From positions 1 through 64,000 of the forward strand of contig NZ_JBFAMC010000001.1 in assembly GCF_040656415.1 (NCBI RefSeq): a DNA stretch of 64,000 nucleotides, read 5' to 3'. This stretch comes from Rhodococcus_F sp040656415 (GTDB taxonomy: Bacteria > Actinomycetota > Actinomycetes > Mycobacteriales > Mycobacteriaceae). The notes beneath the pieces were generated by a model. That model did not search any database and was not told where the DNA came from. It saw only the letters and a list, made by a program, of their open reading frames with translations. The position numbers and the translations under genes were made by a program. Shown here piece after piece: positions 28,157-35,532 of the stretch (positions are counted from its first letter, which is position 1; every line of letters starts with the position of its first letter).

Positions 28157-28987
28157 TCAGCCGAGATTCACGGTCGCGAAGATATCCGTGGGCTGGGTGG
28201 ACCCACCGGGCGGTTCGACACTGAAACCGAGGGCGTTCGACTGGTCGATACCGCTGATCACTGCGGTCGTAGACGGCGCGACCGCGGAGGCATCCATTAC
28301 TCCGGCGGAAACTGGATCGTGGGACGGTCCGAGCAGCCACATCTGGTACACCGTCCCCGGCGACGGTGGTGTGACATCGTTCATCACCAGCACGCCCGCG
28401 TCCACATCCTTGGAGAACACGACGGTGGCCGAACCACCACCGGCGATCGGCGTAACCGATGTGCGGACATCGTCGGCAGCCAATATCTGCGCGGGCACGG
28501 GTTCGCCGGACTCGCTGCGGAATTGCTGGGCCACGGTTACCCCGCCGACTGCGAGCACGACGACCGCCGCCGCCGCGCCGATTGCGACGGCAATTCGCCT
28601 GCGCCTTCGGGATCTGGCCTGATCCAGCGACAAGGGGGTCGGCACTCCGCTGGTTTCAGTGGGAGGGAGAGCGGCGAGGATGTTCCCGAGCAGATGGTCG
28701 GGCGGCGCGATCGCGGTGGACGCGGATTGGGCGGCCATCGTCTCGTGGACGATGCGAACGGTGACGTCGAATTCACGGCGAACATGCGGTGGGGCGTTCC
28801 GGACCGCCGCACGGATCTCGTTGCGTTGGCCCTCGTCGACCGCATCGAGCGCATACACGTGGGCGAGGTCGAGGACACCGTTGTTGGCGCCACCGTTGTT
28901 GGCGCCACCGTTGTCGGTGCCACCGTTGTCGGTGCCACCGTTGTCGGTGTCATTGTTCCTGGTGTCATCGTCCTTGATGTCATCCAT
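28157..28987 (-). CDS. rskA: Anti-sigma-K factor RskA-like
   Basis: 276 residues. An N-terminal cytoplasmic anti-sigma domain (LDLAHVYALDAVDEGQRNEI, residues ~38-100), an Arg-rich stop-transfer (RSRRRRR) before one membrane segment (IAVAIGAAAAVVVLAVGGV, ~135-155), and an extracytoplasmic RskA domain (VFSKDVDAGVLVMNDVTPP, GTVYQMWLLGP). It holds SigK inactive and, in mycobacteria, is cleaved by regulated proteolysis. The start codon overlaps the sigK end by 8 nt. Oddly, the extreme N-terminus has an Asp/Asn/Gly repeat extension encoded by a 15-bp tandem repeat. Confidence 0.92.
   Translation of the reverse strand: MDDIKDDDTRNNDTDNGGTDNGGTDNGGANNGGANNGVLDLAHVYALDAVDEGQRNEIRAAVRNAPPHVRREFDVTVRIVHETMAAQSASTAIAPPDHLLGNILAALPPTETSGVPTPLSLDQARSRRRRRIAVAIGAAAAVVVLAVGGVTVAQQFRSESGEPVPAQILAADDVRTSVTPIAGGGSATVVFSKDVDAGVLVMNDVTPPSPGTVYQMWLLGPSHDPVSAGVMDASAVAPSTTAVISGIDQSNALGFSVEPPGGSTQPTDIFATVNLG
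28877..28948 (-). repeat. 15-bp tandem repeat encoding (T/A)(D/N)NGG at the RskA N-terminus
   Basis: About 4.8 units of a 15-bp repeat in the 5' coding region of rskA, encoding TDNGG three times, then ANNGG and ANNG. The unit length is a multiple of three, so changes in copy number would keep the frame. Confidence 0.85.
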
Positions 28988-29558
28988 CGAACTGCACCCC
29001 CAGACATTGCTGGAGCCTGATCAAGCCGTCTCGTATTCGGGATTTCACGGTGGCAAGTCCGACGGACAACTGCTCCGAGACCTCCCGGTAGGTCAGACCG
29101 CCGTAATAGGCGAGCACTACAGCCCTGAGCTGAACTTCTGTGAGTGTTCCGAGGCAGTCGACGACGCCGCTGTTGTCCTCTCGACGAAATACCTCTTCTG
29201 ACACCGCGTCGAAAGAGCCGTACCAATTCGAGGCGCTGTAGGCCGCTTCACGTGCGGAGCCGGACTGCTCGGACCGCACACGATCGACAGCGCGGCGGTG
29301 GGCCAGGGTGATCAGCCAGGACAGCGGCGATCCCAGGCTCGGATCGAACTTCGCCGCGGACTTCCAAACCTGCAGATACACCTCTTGGGTGGTTTCCTCG
29401 CTGTACCCAGGGTCGCGCAGGACCCGCACAACCATGCCGTACACCCGTCCGCTGGTGCGTTCGTAGAAATCGGTGAACGCGTCACGCTCACCGTCCCCGA
29501 TGCGCGCGAGCAGGGTCGACAGGACGACGCTTTCCGTGGCCCTGCCGAGGTCGGTCAT
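28980..29558 (-). CDS. sigK: ECF sigma factor SigK
   Basis: 192 residues. Region 2 contains FTDFYERTSGRVYGMVVRVL and GYSEETTQEVYLQVWKSA; region 4 contains VVLAYYGGLTYREVSEQL and VGLATVKSRIRDGLIRL. GYSEETTQE matches mycobacterial SigK. ATG 29558 aligns with the SigK start; the frame stays open to a GTG at 29657 that overlaps the upstream stop (GTGA), so a 33-residue extension cannot be excluded. It is followed by rskA and preceded by the conserved DUF1295/ufaA1/DUF1365/amine-oxidase genes, as in M. tuberculosis Rv0444c-Rv0449c. Confidence 0.93.
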   Translation of the reverse strand: MTDLGRATESVVLSTLLARIGDGERDAFTDFYERTSGRVYGMVVRVLRDPGYSEETTQEVYLQVWKSAAKFDPSLGSPLSWLITLAHRRAVDRVRSEQSGSAREAAYSASNWYGSFDAVSEEVFRREDNSGVVDCLGTLTEVQLRAVVLAYYGGLTYREVSEQLSVGLATVKSRIRDGLIRLQQCLGVQFDG

Positions 29559-29653
29559 CGATTCGGTCCGTTCATCCCTCCAAAGCCTAATAGCAGGCTG
29601 TGGTCGGTGGGACGAATGTGCCAAATGACCTACGAGCGAATCCGGCATGCCAT

Positions 29654-30460
29654 TCACCTCTTCGGCGGTAAAGGAAGGAAGTAGCTGGTTCGCCGCTGAT
29701 ACTCGGGGTAGCCGGGACGCCGCGACATCGCCCTCTCGAGGACTCTAGCCCCGGTTGCGTATACCAGGAAGTAGGTCATTGCCACCGGCGACAGTATCGT
29801 GACGGGACCGGGCCAGACGCTCGCCGAGATCAGCCAGAGTCCCCACCACACACAACAATCGCCGAAGTAGTTCGGGTGCCGAGTCCAGGACCAGAGGCCG
29901 GAATCCATGATCTTGCCGCTGTTGGCCGGGTCGGCTTTGAACTGCCTCAGTTGGAAGTCGCCGACGGATTCGAACGCAAAACCCACGACCCACACCGCGA
30001 CGCCGATCGTCGCGACCACTGTACCCAGGCCTGACGCGGCGCCGAGAACTGCCGACAGCTGGACCGGCAGAGACACGAACCACTGTGAGAGGCCCTGGGT
30101 CAGGAAAATCTTCCTGACCACGACGACAGTCGAATCACCACCGGATCTGTTCAACATCTCCACGTAGCGCGGGTCCTCACCCCTGCCCGCAGATTTTACG
30201 TACATGTGCCATGTCAGCCGCAGTCCCCAGACCGCAATGAGCACGAACATCAGCCACCGCCGTAGTCCGTCACCCTCGCCGAGCACTGCTGCGACGAGTG
30301 CCACCAAGACGAAGCCGAGGCCCCACGATACGTCGACGACGTTGTAGCGCCCGATTCTCCTCCCGACCAGGAACGTCGCAGCTTGGAGGATGGCGAGCAA
30401 CAGAAGGCTCGTCACTGATATCGCGACAAAGTTCGACCAATCGAATCCATTCGGGTTCAT
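29654..30460 (-). CDS. DUF1295 integral membrane protein (Rv0446c-like)
   Basis: 268 residues with about six membrane segments (NFVAISVTSLLLLAILQAA, VSWGLGFVLVALVAAVLG, TVVATIGVAVWVVGFAF and others) and the family signature DSGLWSWTRHPNYFGDCCVWWGLW. DUF1295 proteins resemble steroid reductases and isoprenylcysteine methyltransferases. ATG 30460 overlaps the ufaA1 stop by 4 nt (ATGA). The fixed neighbourhood suggests a role in the lipid modification carried out by this operon; the chemistry is unknown. Confidence 0.88.
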   Translation of the reverse strand: MNPNGFDWSNFVAISVTSLLLLAILQAATFLVGRRIGRYNVVDVSWGLGFVLVALVAAVLGEGDGLRRWLMFVLIAVWGLRLTWHMYVKSAGRGEDPRYVEMLNRSGGDSTVVVVRKIFLTQGLSQWFVSLPVQLSAVLGAASGLGTVVATIGVAVWVVGFAFESVGDFQLRQFKADPANSGKIMDSGLWSWTRHPNYFGDCCVWWGLWLISASVWPGPVTILSPVAMTYFLVYATGARVLERAMSRRPGYPEYQRRTSYFLPLPPKR

Positions 30461-31797
30461 CGCATTGTTCCTGTTCTCTCGAGAACGAGTTGCTGGACGT
30501 CGATGTATCCGGATCTGAACCCTGCCTCGGAGTAGCAGAGGTAGAAGTGCCACATTCGACGGAATGTCTCGTCGAACCCGAGCTCTCGAGCACGTGAACT
30601 GTTCGCGATGAATCGCTCCCTCCACAGACGCAGCGTTTCCGCATAGTGCTCGCCCATGCACAATCGTTCTCGCACACGCAGCGTCGTATGCTGCGCGGTA
30701 GTGGACTCGATCAATTCGGTCGAAGGTAGGAATCCGCCTGGGAAGATGTACTTGTGCACCCAGGTGTAGGTGTCGCGTGTCTGAAGCATCCGATCGTGAG
30801 GCATCGTAATTGCTTGCAGTGCAACCTTTCCACCAGGCGCTAGAAGTCGGTCGAGTACACGGAAGTACGCGGACAAGTACTGATGTCCGACAGCTTCGAT
30901 CATCTCGACCGATACGATGGCGTCGTATTCGCCATCCAGTTTGCGGTAGTCGAGCAGGTCGATTTGCACCGAATCCGAATGTCCCGCTTCGGCGACGCGT
31001 CTACGGGCCAGTGACATTTGCTCACTGGACAAAGTCACCGAGCGGACCACGGCGCCACGCTGCGCCGCCCTGATGCACAGCTCCCCCCAACCGGTCCCGA
31101 CATCCAACAGTCGGGTGCCGACGCCGACGCCGATCTCGTCGAGCAGCCGATCGATCTTGCTGCGCTGGGCATCTGCGAGATTCTCCCACTTCGGTGCGAT
31201 CTGCGGGACGGGTGCCTTCAGGACCGCCACCTCGTGCATTCTCTCCGTCTCGGTCGGGGTTGAAGGGAACAGTGCACACGAGTACGTCAGTGTCTCGTCG
31301 AGGAACGTCTCGAACATCTCGTTTGACAGATCGTAGTGGTGGGAAATGTTGGAACGGGTGTTCTGTTCGGTATTGCGCTCCCGTGCGGGATGTTTGGCCA
31401 CATAGAGTGCACGCAGTCGTTGTAGCGGACGCGGAATGAGTTCCGAGATCCGCGAAGCGAACACGGTCAGCACCGCGGTGAGGTCTGGTGACGTCCAGTC
31501 GCCGGCCATGTAGGATTCGCCGAACCCGATGAGCCCACTTGTCCCGACCCGCCGGGCGAACGCATCGGGATTCCGGATGATCATGCGGGGCAGTATCTTC
31601 TGGCTCTTGTTCGCGCCAACCAAAGTGCCGTCGGGGTATTCGATTCGAACGTCGAGGCCGGCCGCTGCACGCCGGAACAGCCGATCGGCGACCTTCGCCG
31701 ACACAGCGGCTCGCAGACCTGTCGGTGCTTCGGTCAGCCGTGGCCGAGATCGATTGTCGATCCTCCGGTCCGTGCCGCTGTCCTTGTTCGTGTTCAC
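30457..31797 (-). CDS. ufaA1: Cyclopropane-fatty-acyl-phospholipid synthase-like methyltransferase (UfaA1-type)
   Basis: 446 residues. The SAM-binding motif is RLLDVGTGWGELCIRAAQRG; CFA-synthase motifs are SNISHHYDLSNEMFETFLDETLTYSCALF, here split by position near residues 160-190, followed by EAVGHQYLSAYF and KYIFPGGFLPS. It methylates unsaturated acyl chains, giving cyclopropane, methyl-branched (tuberculostearic-type) or related fatty acids. The GTG start 31797 overlaps the DUF1365 stop by 4 nt, giving a length close to Rv0447c. The exact product cannot be deduced. It belongs to the SigK operon. Confidence 0.9.
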   Translation of the reverse strand: MNTNKDSGTDRRIDNRSRPRLTEAPTGLRAAVSAKVADRLFRRAAAGLDVRIEYPDGTLVGANKSQKILPRMIIRNPDAFARRVGTSGLIGFGESYMAGDWTSPDLTAVLTVFASRISELIPRPLQRLRALYVAKHPARERNTEQNTRSNISHHYDLSNEMFETFLDETLTYSCALFPSTPTETERMHEVAVLKAPVPQIAPKWENLADAQRSKIDRLLDEIGVGVGTRLLDVGTGWGELCIRAAQRGAVVRSVTLSSEQMSLARRRVAEAGHSDSVQIDLLDYRKLDGEYDAIVSVEMIEAVGHQYLSAYFRVLDRLLAPGGKVALQAITMPHDRMLQTRDTYTWVHKYIFPGGFLPSTELIESTTAQHTTLRVRERLCMGEHYAETLRLWRERFIANSSRARELGFDETFRRMWHFYLCYSEAGFRSGYIDVQQLVLERTGTMR

Positions 31798-32531
31798 TGG
31801 GCTTTCTCCTTTTGGTGACCGGACCGATCCATGACTGGGAGTCCGCGGGCCCACAGGGTGATTCCCTGAATGCGGATTCGAGCCGAAACGACGAGGGGTG
31901 CGAGAGGGAAGCGCAATTGAGTCCTCAGAATCGTCCGGACCGTGGGGGTCTGACGCGTTCCACGTACCGAAGCAGTGAACGGGGCGTGCCCACCGCGGTT
32001 GAGAACTACACTCAGCGCGAGCGTGGCATTCGGTTCTGGCAGCCGCATGTCGTAGCGTCCGCTCACGTCGTTGAACGGCGAGACGTAGAACTGCTTGTCT
32101 ACTTCGGCCCGGGCGTCGGCATCGGGTTCGATCAGGTAGCTGTGCCGCTGACCATATGTGTTGTGCACCTCGGCGACCACGCAGCGCAGGTTGCCGTCGA
32201 GGCCGTGGCACCAGTACACGCTCAGCGGGTTGAACACGTAGCCGAGAACTCGTGCGTTGAGCAGAGCCGTCACGCGGCCGCCTCGGAGGTCGACGTCATG
32301 AGCGATGAGGAATGCGTCGATCCTTCGCCGTAGCGTGTCCGGTGTGCCATCGGAACAGGGCTCGAGGTGGTCTTCGGCGCGGAAGCGAGCGAAAGGTCGC
32401 AGCCATCGCGGCAGTCGGGGTAGAGCGTCGAGATCGACGAACCAGTTGTAGCTCGTGTACTCGAAGCTGTTGCGGACGGGTTCGAGGCGTGAATGACGAA
32501 TCCTCGTCGAGTAGATCGCCGGACTCGTCAT
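31794..32531 (-). CDS. DUF1365 protein (Rv0448c-like)
   Basis: 245 residues. Family features: an N-terminal IYSTRIRHSRLEPVRNSFEY, FNPLSVYWCHG and HNTYGQRHSYL, then KQFYVSPFNDVSGRYDMRL. DUF1365 proteins are nearly always beside a CFA-type methyltransferase and an amine-oxidase-like flavoprotein, as here, and are thought to take part in fatty-acid modification. ATG 32531 overlaps the upstream stop by 4 nt (ATGA); the longer frame to 32639 would run into the upstream gene. Confidence 0.9.
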   Translation of the reverse strand: MTSPAIYSTRIRHSRLEPVRNSFEYTSYNWFVDLDALPRLPRWLRPFARFRAEDHLEPCSDGTPDTLRRRIDAFLIAHDVDLRGGRVTALLNARVLGYVFNPLSVYWCHGLDGNLRCVVAEVHNTYGQRHSYLIEPDADARAEVDKQFYVSPFNDVSGRYDMRLPEPNATLALSVVLNRGGHAPFTASVRGTRQTPTVRTILRTQLRFPLAPLVVSARIRIQGITLWARGLPVMDRSGHQKEKAQ

Positions 32532-33862
32532 GACACCTTCTCCCGGCCTTGCTCTCGAGCGGTCCGGGGTTCCCATGATCCGCCGATCCTCTCCGCTGCC
32601 CGCAGGCCCGACAGCGCGCCGTCCTCGTGAAATCCCCAACCGTGGTATGCCCCCGCGTAAGCGACTGTGTCGGTGGATAGTTCATCTAGCCTGGATTGTG
32701 CGGCAACGGAGTCAGGGGAATAGATTGGGTGCTCGTAGGTCATCTCGGCGATGACCTTGGCCGGATCGACGAGGTGATCTCCGCCGAGTGTGACGAGAAA
32801 TCTCCGATCCTGTACGGAATCCAGGCGCATCAGGCGGGTGATGTCGTAGGTGACGATCACCCCGGACGCGTCCGAGGCCTTGGCGGGAGTCAGGTAGTTC
32901 CAGGACGCCCGAGCATTCCTTGCGCGGGGCAGTAGCGATTCGTCCGTGTGCAGTTGAGCACGATTAACCGTGTACGGCATGGCGCCGAGCACCTCGATCT
33001 CGAGTTCGGACGGTTCACCGAGGATGGTCAGTGCTTGACCCGGATGTACTGCCACTACCACTGCATCGAAATAGCGGACGTCTCCGTGGCTGTCCACAAT
33101 GCAAACGCCGTCGTCGGTGGGGTCCAACCGCAACACGGACGTATCGAGAAGTATCTCGTCGAGGCGCGCCGCCACCTTCTCGACATATCGGGCCGAACCG
33201 CCGACCACCGTTTTCCACGTCGGCGAACCGAAGACGGTGAGCATCCCGTGGTGATCGAGGAACGTGAAGAGGTACCGCGCCGGGTGGCGCGACGCCGTGG
33301 CGGGATCACACGACCACACCGCCGCGACCAACGGTGTCATGAAGTGGTCGAGGAAGTACTGGTCGAACCCGCTGCGGGTGAGGAAGTGTTCCAATGACTC
33401 GTGTGCATCGCTGCTGGAGGTGGGAGTGTCGAGCAGACTGCGGGCGCGGCGGTGGAACCGGAGGATCTCGGCGAGCATCCGCCAGTAGCGCGGCCTGGTC
33501 AGGTTGGCTGCTGTCGGGAAAAGGCCGCGAATACCCTTCGCTCCCGCGTACTCGAGTCGGTCGACGTCGGACCGAATCGACATCGACATGTCCGAATCCT
33601 GAGTGGCCACGTCGAGCTCCGCGAACAGGCGAAGCAGTGTGGGGTAGGTGCGGTCGTTGTGCACGATGAAGCCCGTATCGATGTCTACTTCGGCACCCGA
33701 GTCGAGTGCCAGATGATGAGTGTGAGCGTGGCCGCCGAGTCGGGTATCGGCCTCATAGAGGGTGACTCGGTCGTGGCGCGAGAGAACGTAGGCAGCGGTC
33801 AATCCGGCGACGCCGCTTCCGATCACCGCGACATCCCTACGCCCGGGACAAGCTGTGTTCAT
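32528..33862 (-). CDS. FAD-dependent amine oxidase-like oxidoreductase (Rv0449c-like)
   Basis: 444 residues. The FAD motif is VAVIGSGVAGLTAAYVLSRH, followed by LYEADTRLGGHAHTH and VDIDTGFIVHNDRTYP; the C-terminus has YAGAYHGWGFHEDGALSGLRAAE. This family pairs with CFA-type methyltransferases; related flavoproteins act in branched or furan fatty-acid formation. The start is uncertain: ATG 33862 lies just before the FAD motif, with in-frame ATGs at 33871 and 33928 that have no clear ribosome-binding site. It is the first gene after the hairpin that follows the fasciclin gene. Confidence 0.88.
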   Translation of the reverse strand: MNTACPGRRDVAVIGSGVAGLTAAYVLSRHDRVTLYEADTRLGGHAHTHHLALDSGAEVDIDTGFIVHNDRTYPTLLRLFAELDVATQDSDMSMSIRSDVDRLEYAGAKGIRGLFPTAANLTRPRYWRMLAEILRFHRRARSLLDTPTSSSDAHESLEHFLTRSGFDQYFLDHFMTPLVAAVWSCDPATASRHPARYLFTFLDHHGMLTVFGSPTWKTVVGGSARYVEKVAARLDEILLDTSVLRLDPTDDGVCIVDSHGDVRYFDAVVVAVHPGQALTILGEPSELEIEVLGAMPYTVNRAQLHTDESLLPRARNARASWNYLTPAKASDASGVIVTYDITRLMRLDSVQDRRFLVTLGGDHLVDPAKVIAEMTYEHPIYSPDSVAAQSRLDELSTDTVAYAGAYHGWGFHEDGALSGLRAAERIGGSWEPRTAREQGREKVS

Positions 33863-33935
33863 ACCAATCATTCGGAGCCGGGGGGTGCGATGGATTGCCG
33901 AGTTTGCGGGTTGAAATGTGGTGTCCATGTGGGAA

Positions 33936-33972
33936 ACCCGGTGGTATCGCGCTTGGATCGATACCACCGGGT
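33936..33972 (-). terminator. Strong 14-bp hairpin between fasciclin gene and lipid-modification operon
   Basis: ACCCGGTGGTATCG (33936-33949) and CGATACCACCGGGT (33959-33972) are perfect inverted arms with a 9-nt loop. On the minus strand the stem is followed by TTTCCC. It lies 44 bp past the fasciclin stop and upstream of the amine-oxidase start, so it can end or attenuate transcription entering the sigK operon. Confidence 0.72.
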
Positions 33973-34016
33973 GAACTACCGCAACTACGTATGCACCTGC
34001 TGGGATACGCAAGTAC

Positions 34017-34661
34017 TTACTGGGGCATCAGAACCGTGTCTACGAGGTAGACCGTGGCGTTGGCGGTCTGGACCCCACCGCAGATGACGCCCGCATCGTT
34101 GACCATCAGGTCGTCTCCGGAACCGGTGACGGTGACTGTGCCACCTTCGACGGTGGAGTGCTCGCCGACGATGTCACTCGGAGGGATCTGGCCCGGGACC
34201 ACGTGGTAGGTCAGGATCTGGGTGAGCAGCGCGGAATCTGTCGACAAGGTCTCGACCGTTGCCGGGTCGAGCTTCGCGAATGCGGCGTCCACAGGGGCGA
34301 ACACCGTGAACTCCGAGCCGTTCAGCGTGTCGACGAGGTTGACATCCGGGTTCAACTGCCCGGAAACCGCTGCCGCGAGTGTGGTGAGCATGGGGTTGTT
34401 GACAACAGCCGTGGCGACAGGTTCCTCTGCCATGCTGTCGAGCGAACCGGCACCGTCAGGCACCGCCTCCACGTACCCAGCACAGCCCGGACCCACCAGA
34501 TTCGCAACGGGGTCTGCCATATCCGTCGTCGTTGCCGGTTCCGTTGTGGTGGTGTCCGCGGTCGTATTGTTCGAGTCGTTGTCATCCGAGGAACACGCTG
34601 CGCCCAGCAAGACCAGAGATGCGCTTGCGGCGACTGCAAGAACTCGGGTGGTGACGCTCAT
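34017..34661 (-). CDS. Fasciclin-domain lipoprotein, MPT83/MPT70-like
   Basis: 214 residues: a lipoprotein signal (VLAVAASASLVLLGAAC, lipid Cys at 23), a Thr/Asp-rich linker, and one FAS1 domain (LVGPGCAGYVEAVPDGAGSL, NPMLTTLAAAVSGQLNP, FTVFAPVDAAFAKLDP, LTYHVVPGQIPPSDI, NATVYLVDTVLMPQ). This is the MPT83 type of SigK-regulated surface antigen; the non-acylated MPT70 lacks the lipobox. It lies upstream of the lipid-modification/sigK operon on the same strand and has a SigK-like promoter about 90 nt upstream, suggesting strong SigK-dependent expression. Confidence 0.92.
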   Translation of the reverse strand: MSVTTRVLAVAASASLVLLGAACSSDDNDSNNTTADTTTTEPATTTDMADPVANLVGPGCAGYVEAVPDGAGSLDSMAEEPVATAVVNNPMLTTLAAAVSGQLNPDVNLVDTLNGSEFTVFAPVDAAFAKLDPATVETLSTDSALLTQILTYHVVPGQIPPSDIVGEHSTVEGGTVTVTGSGDDLMVNDAGVICGGVQTANATVYLVDTVLMPQ

Positions 34662-34753
34662 TGGTTTTCCCTCTCGTTGATGTGCACGGCGTGGTGTGCA
34701 CGGAGTTGAGTTGCGCAGAGTTGATGTGCGCGGATAAGTGCCTTGCGACAGGA

Positions 34754-34780
34754 GTTCGGAGCGGTATCCGAATCGGATGG
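34754..34780 (-). promoter_or_regulatory. SigK-like promoter for the fasciclin gene
   Basis: On the minus strand CCATCC (34780-34775) is followed after 16 nt by CGAAC (34758-34754), one base off the mycobacterial SigK pattern CCATCC-N16/17-CGAAT as I recall it. The predicted leader to the ATG at 34661 is about 85 nt. The -35 lies inside a 15-bp inverted repeat shared with the divergent promoter. Confidence 0.72.
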
Positions 34781-34803
34781 GTGAAATCTCTTTCCGATAT
34801 GAC

Positions 34804-34830
34804 CCATCCGATTCGGAAGGGGCACCGAAT
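34804..34830 (+). promoter_or_regulatory. SigK-like promoter for the lipocalin gene
   Basis: CCATCC (34804-34809), 16-nt spacer, CGAAT (34826-34830): an exact match to the recalled mycobacterial SigK promoter pattern. The predicted leader to the lipocalin ATG at 34912 is about 75 nt. The -35 and its flank (34802-34816) mirror 34768-34782 as a perfect 15-bp inverted repeat. Confidence 0.75.
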
Positions 34831-34911
34831 GACTCGAAAGGGGGTGCTGCGAGCGCGCTCTACCGGTGCTGCTTGCGTCTCACCGACTACACGATCGTGA
34901 AAGGACTCGAA

Positions 34912-35532
34912 ATGGTGCTCTCGATGGCTCGTGGATTCGTCACCGGGCTGTTGGCCGCGACTGTCGCTCTGGTGCTGTCGGGCCCCGCGCAGGCTCAGCC
35001 TCCGGGACCGGAAGATATACCGGGTGCGCTCGAACCTGTTCCTTCTCTTGATATTCAGAGATACCTCGGCACGTGGTATCAGTTGGCCGCCGTACCGCAG
35101 CCGTTCAATCTGAACTGCGCACGGGACACTTCGGCGACGTACGGATATGTCGATTCATCGAATATCAGCGTCGCCAACTCGTGCACCACGTGGACGGGGG
35201 GAACGAACGGTGTCAACGGAAATGCGCGCGTCAATGATCCAGTCACCAACGCCCAACTGCACGTGAGCTTTACCGACGTGCCGTTCCGTAGTTCACCGGA
35301 CGGCCCTACCAACTATGTGGTGACGTATATTGCGGATGACTACTCGTGGGCAGTGGTCGGCGATCCAGCACGGTCGTCGGGATTCGTTCTCTCGCGCACT
35401 CGTGCGGTCGACGACGCGCAATGGCAACAGATACGGCAGGTCGTGGAGTCACGAGGCTATGACTCCTGCCTGTTGCTGACGTCCCCGACCACCGGTGGCC
35501 GGGAGGACATCGTGCCGCTCTGCACGCTCTGA
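34912..35532 (+). CDS. Secreted lipocalin-family protein
   Basis: 206 residues with a signal peptide (ARGFVTGLLAATVALVLSG, cleavage AQA-QPP). Bacterial lipocalin (Blc-type) motifs are present: RYLGTWYQLAAVPQPF, then CARDTSATYGYVDSSNISVANSC, NYVVTYIADDYSWAVVGDP and FVLSRTRAVDD. Such proteins bind lipophilic ligands in the envelope. ATG 34912 has GAAAGGA 6 nt upstream. The divergent SigK-like promoter places it in the same regulon as the fasciclin and lipid-modification genes, so a lipid-handling role fits. Its last 76 nt overlap the convergent next gene. Confidence 0.88.
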   Translation: MVLSMARGFVTGLLAATVALVLSGPAQAQPPGPEDIPGALEPVPSLDIQRYLGTWYQLAAVPQPFNLNCARDTSATYGYVDSSNISVANSCTTWTGGTNGVNGNARVNDPVTNAQLHVSFTDVPFRSSPDGPTNYVVTYIADDYSWAVVGDPARSSGFVLSRTRAVDDAQWQQIRQVVESRGYDSCLLLTSPTTGGREDIVPLCTL

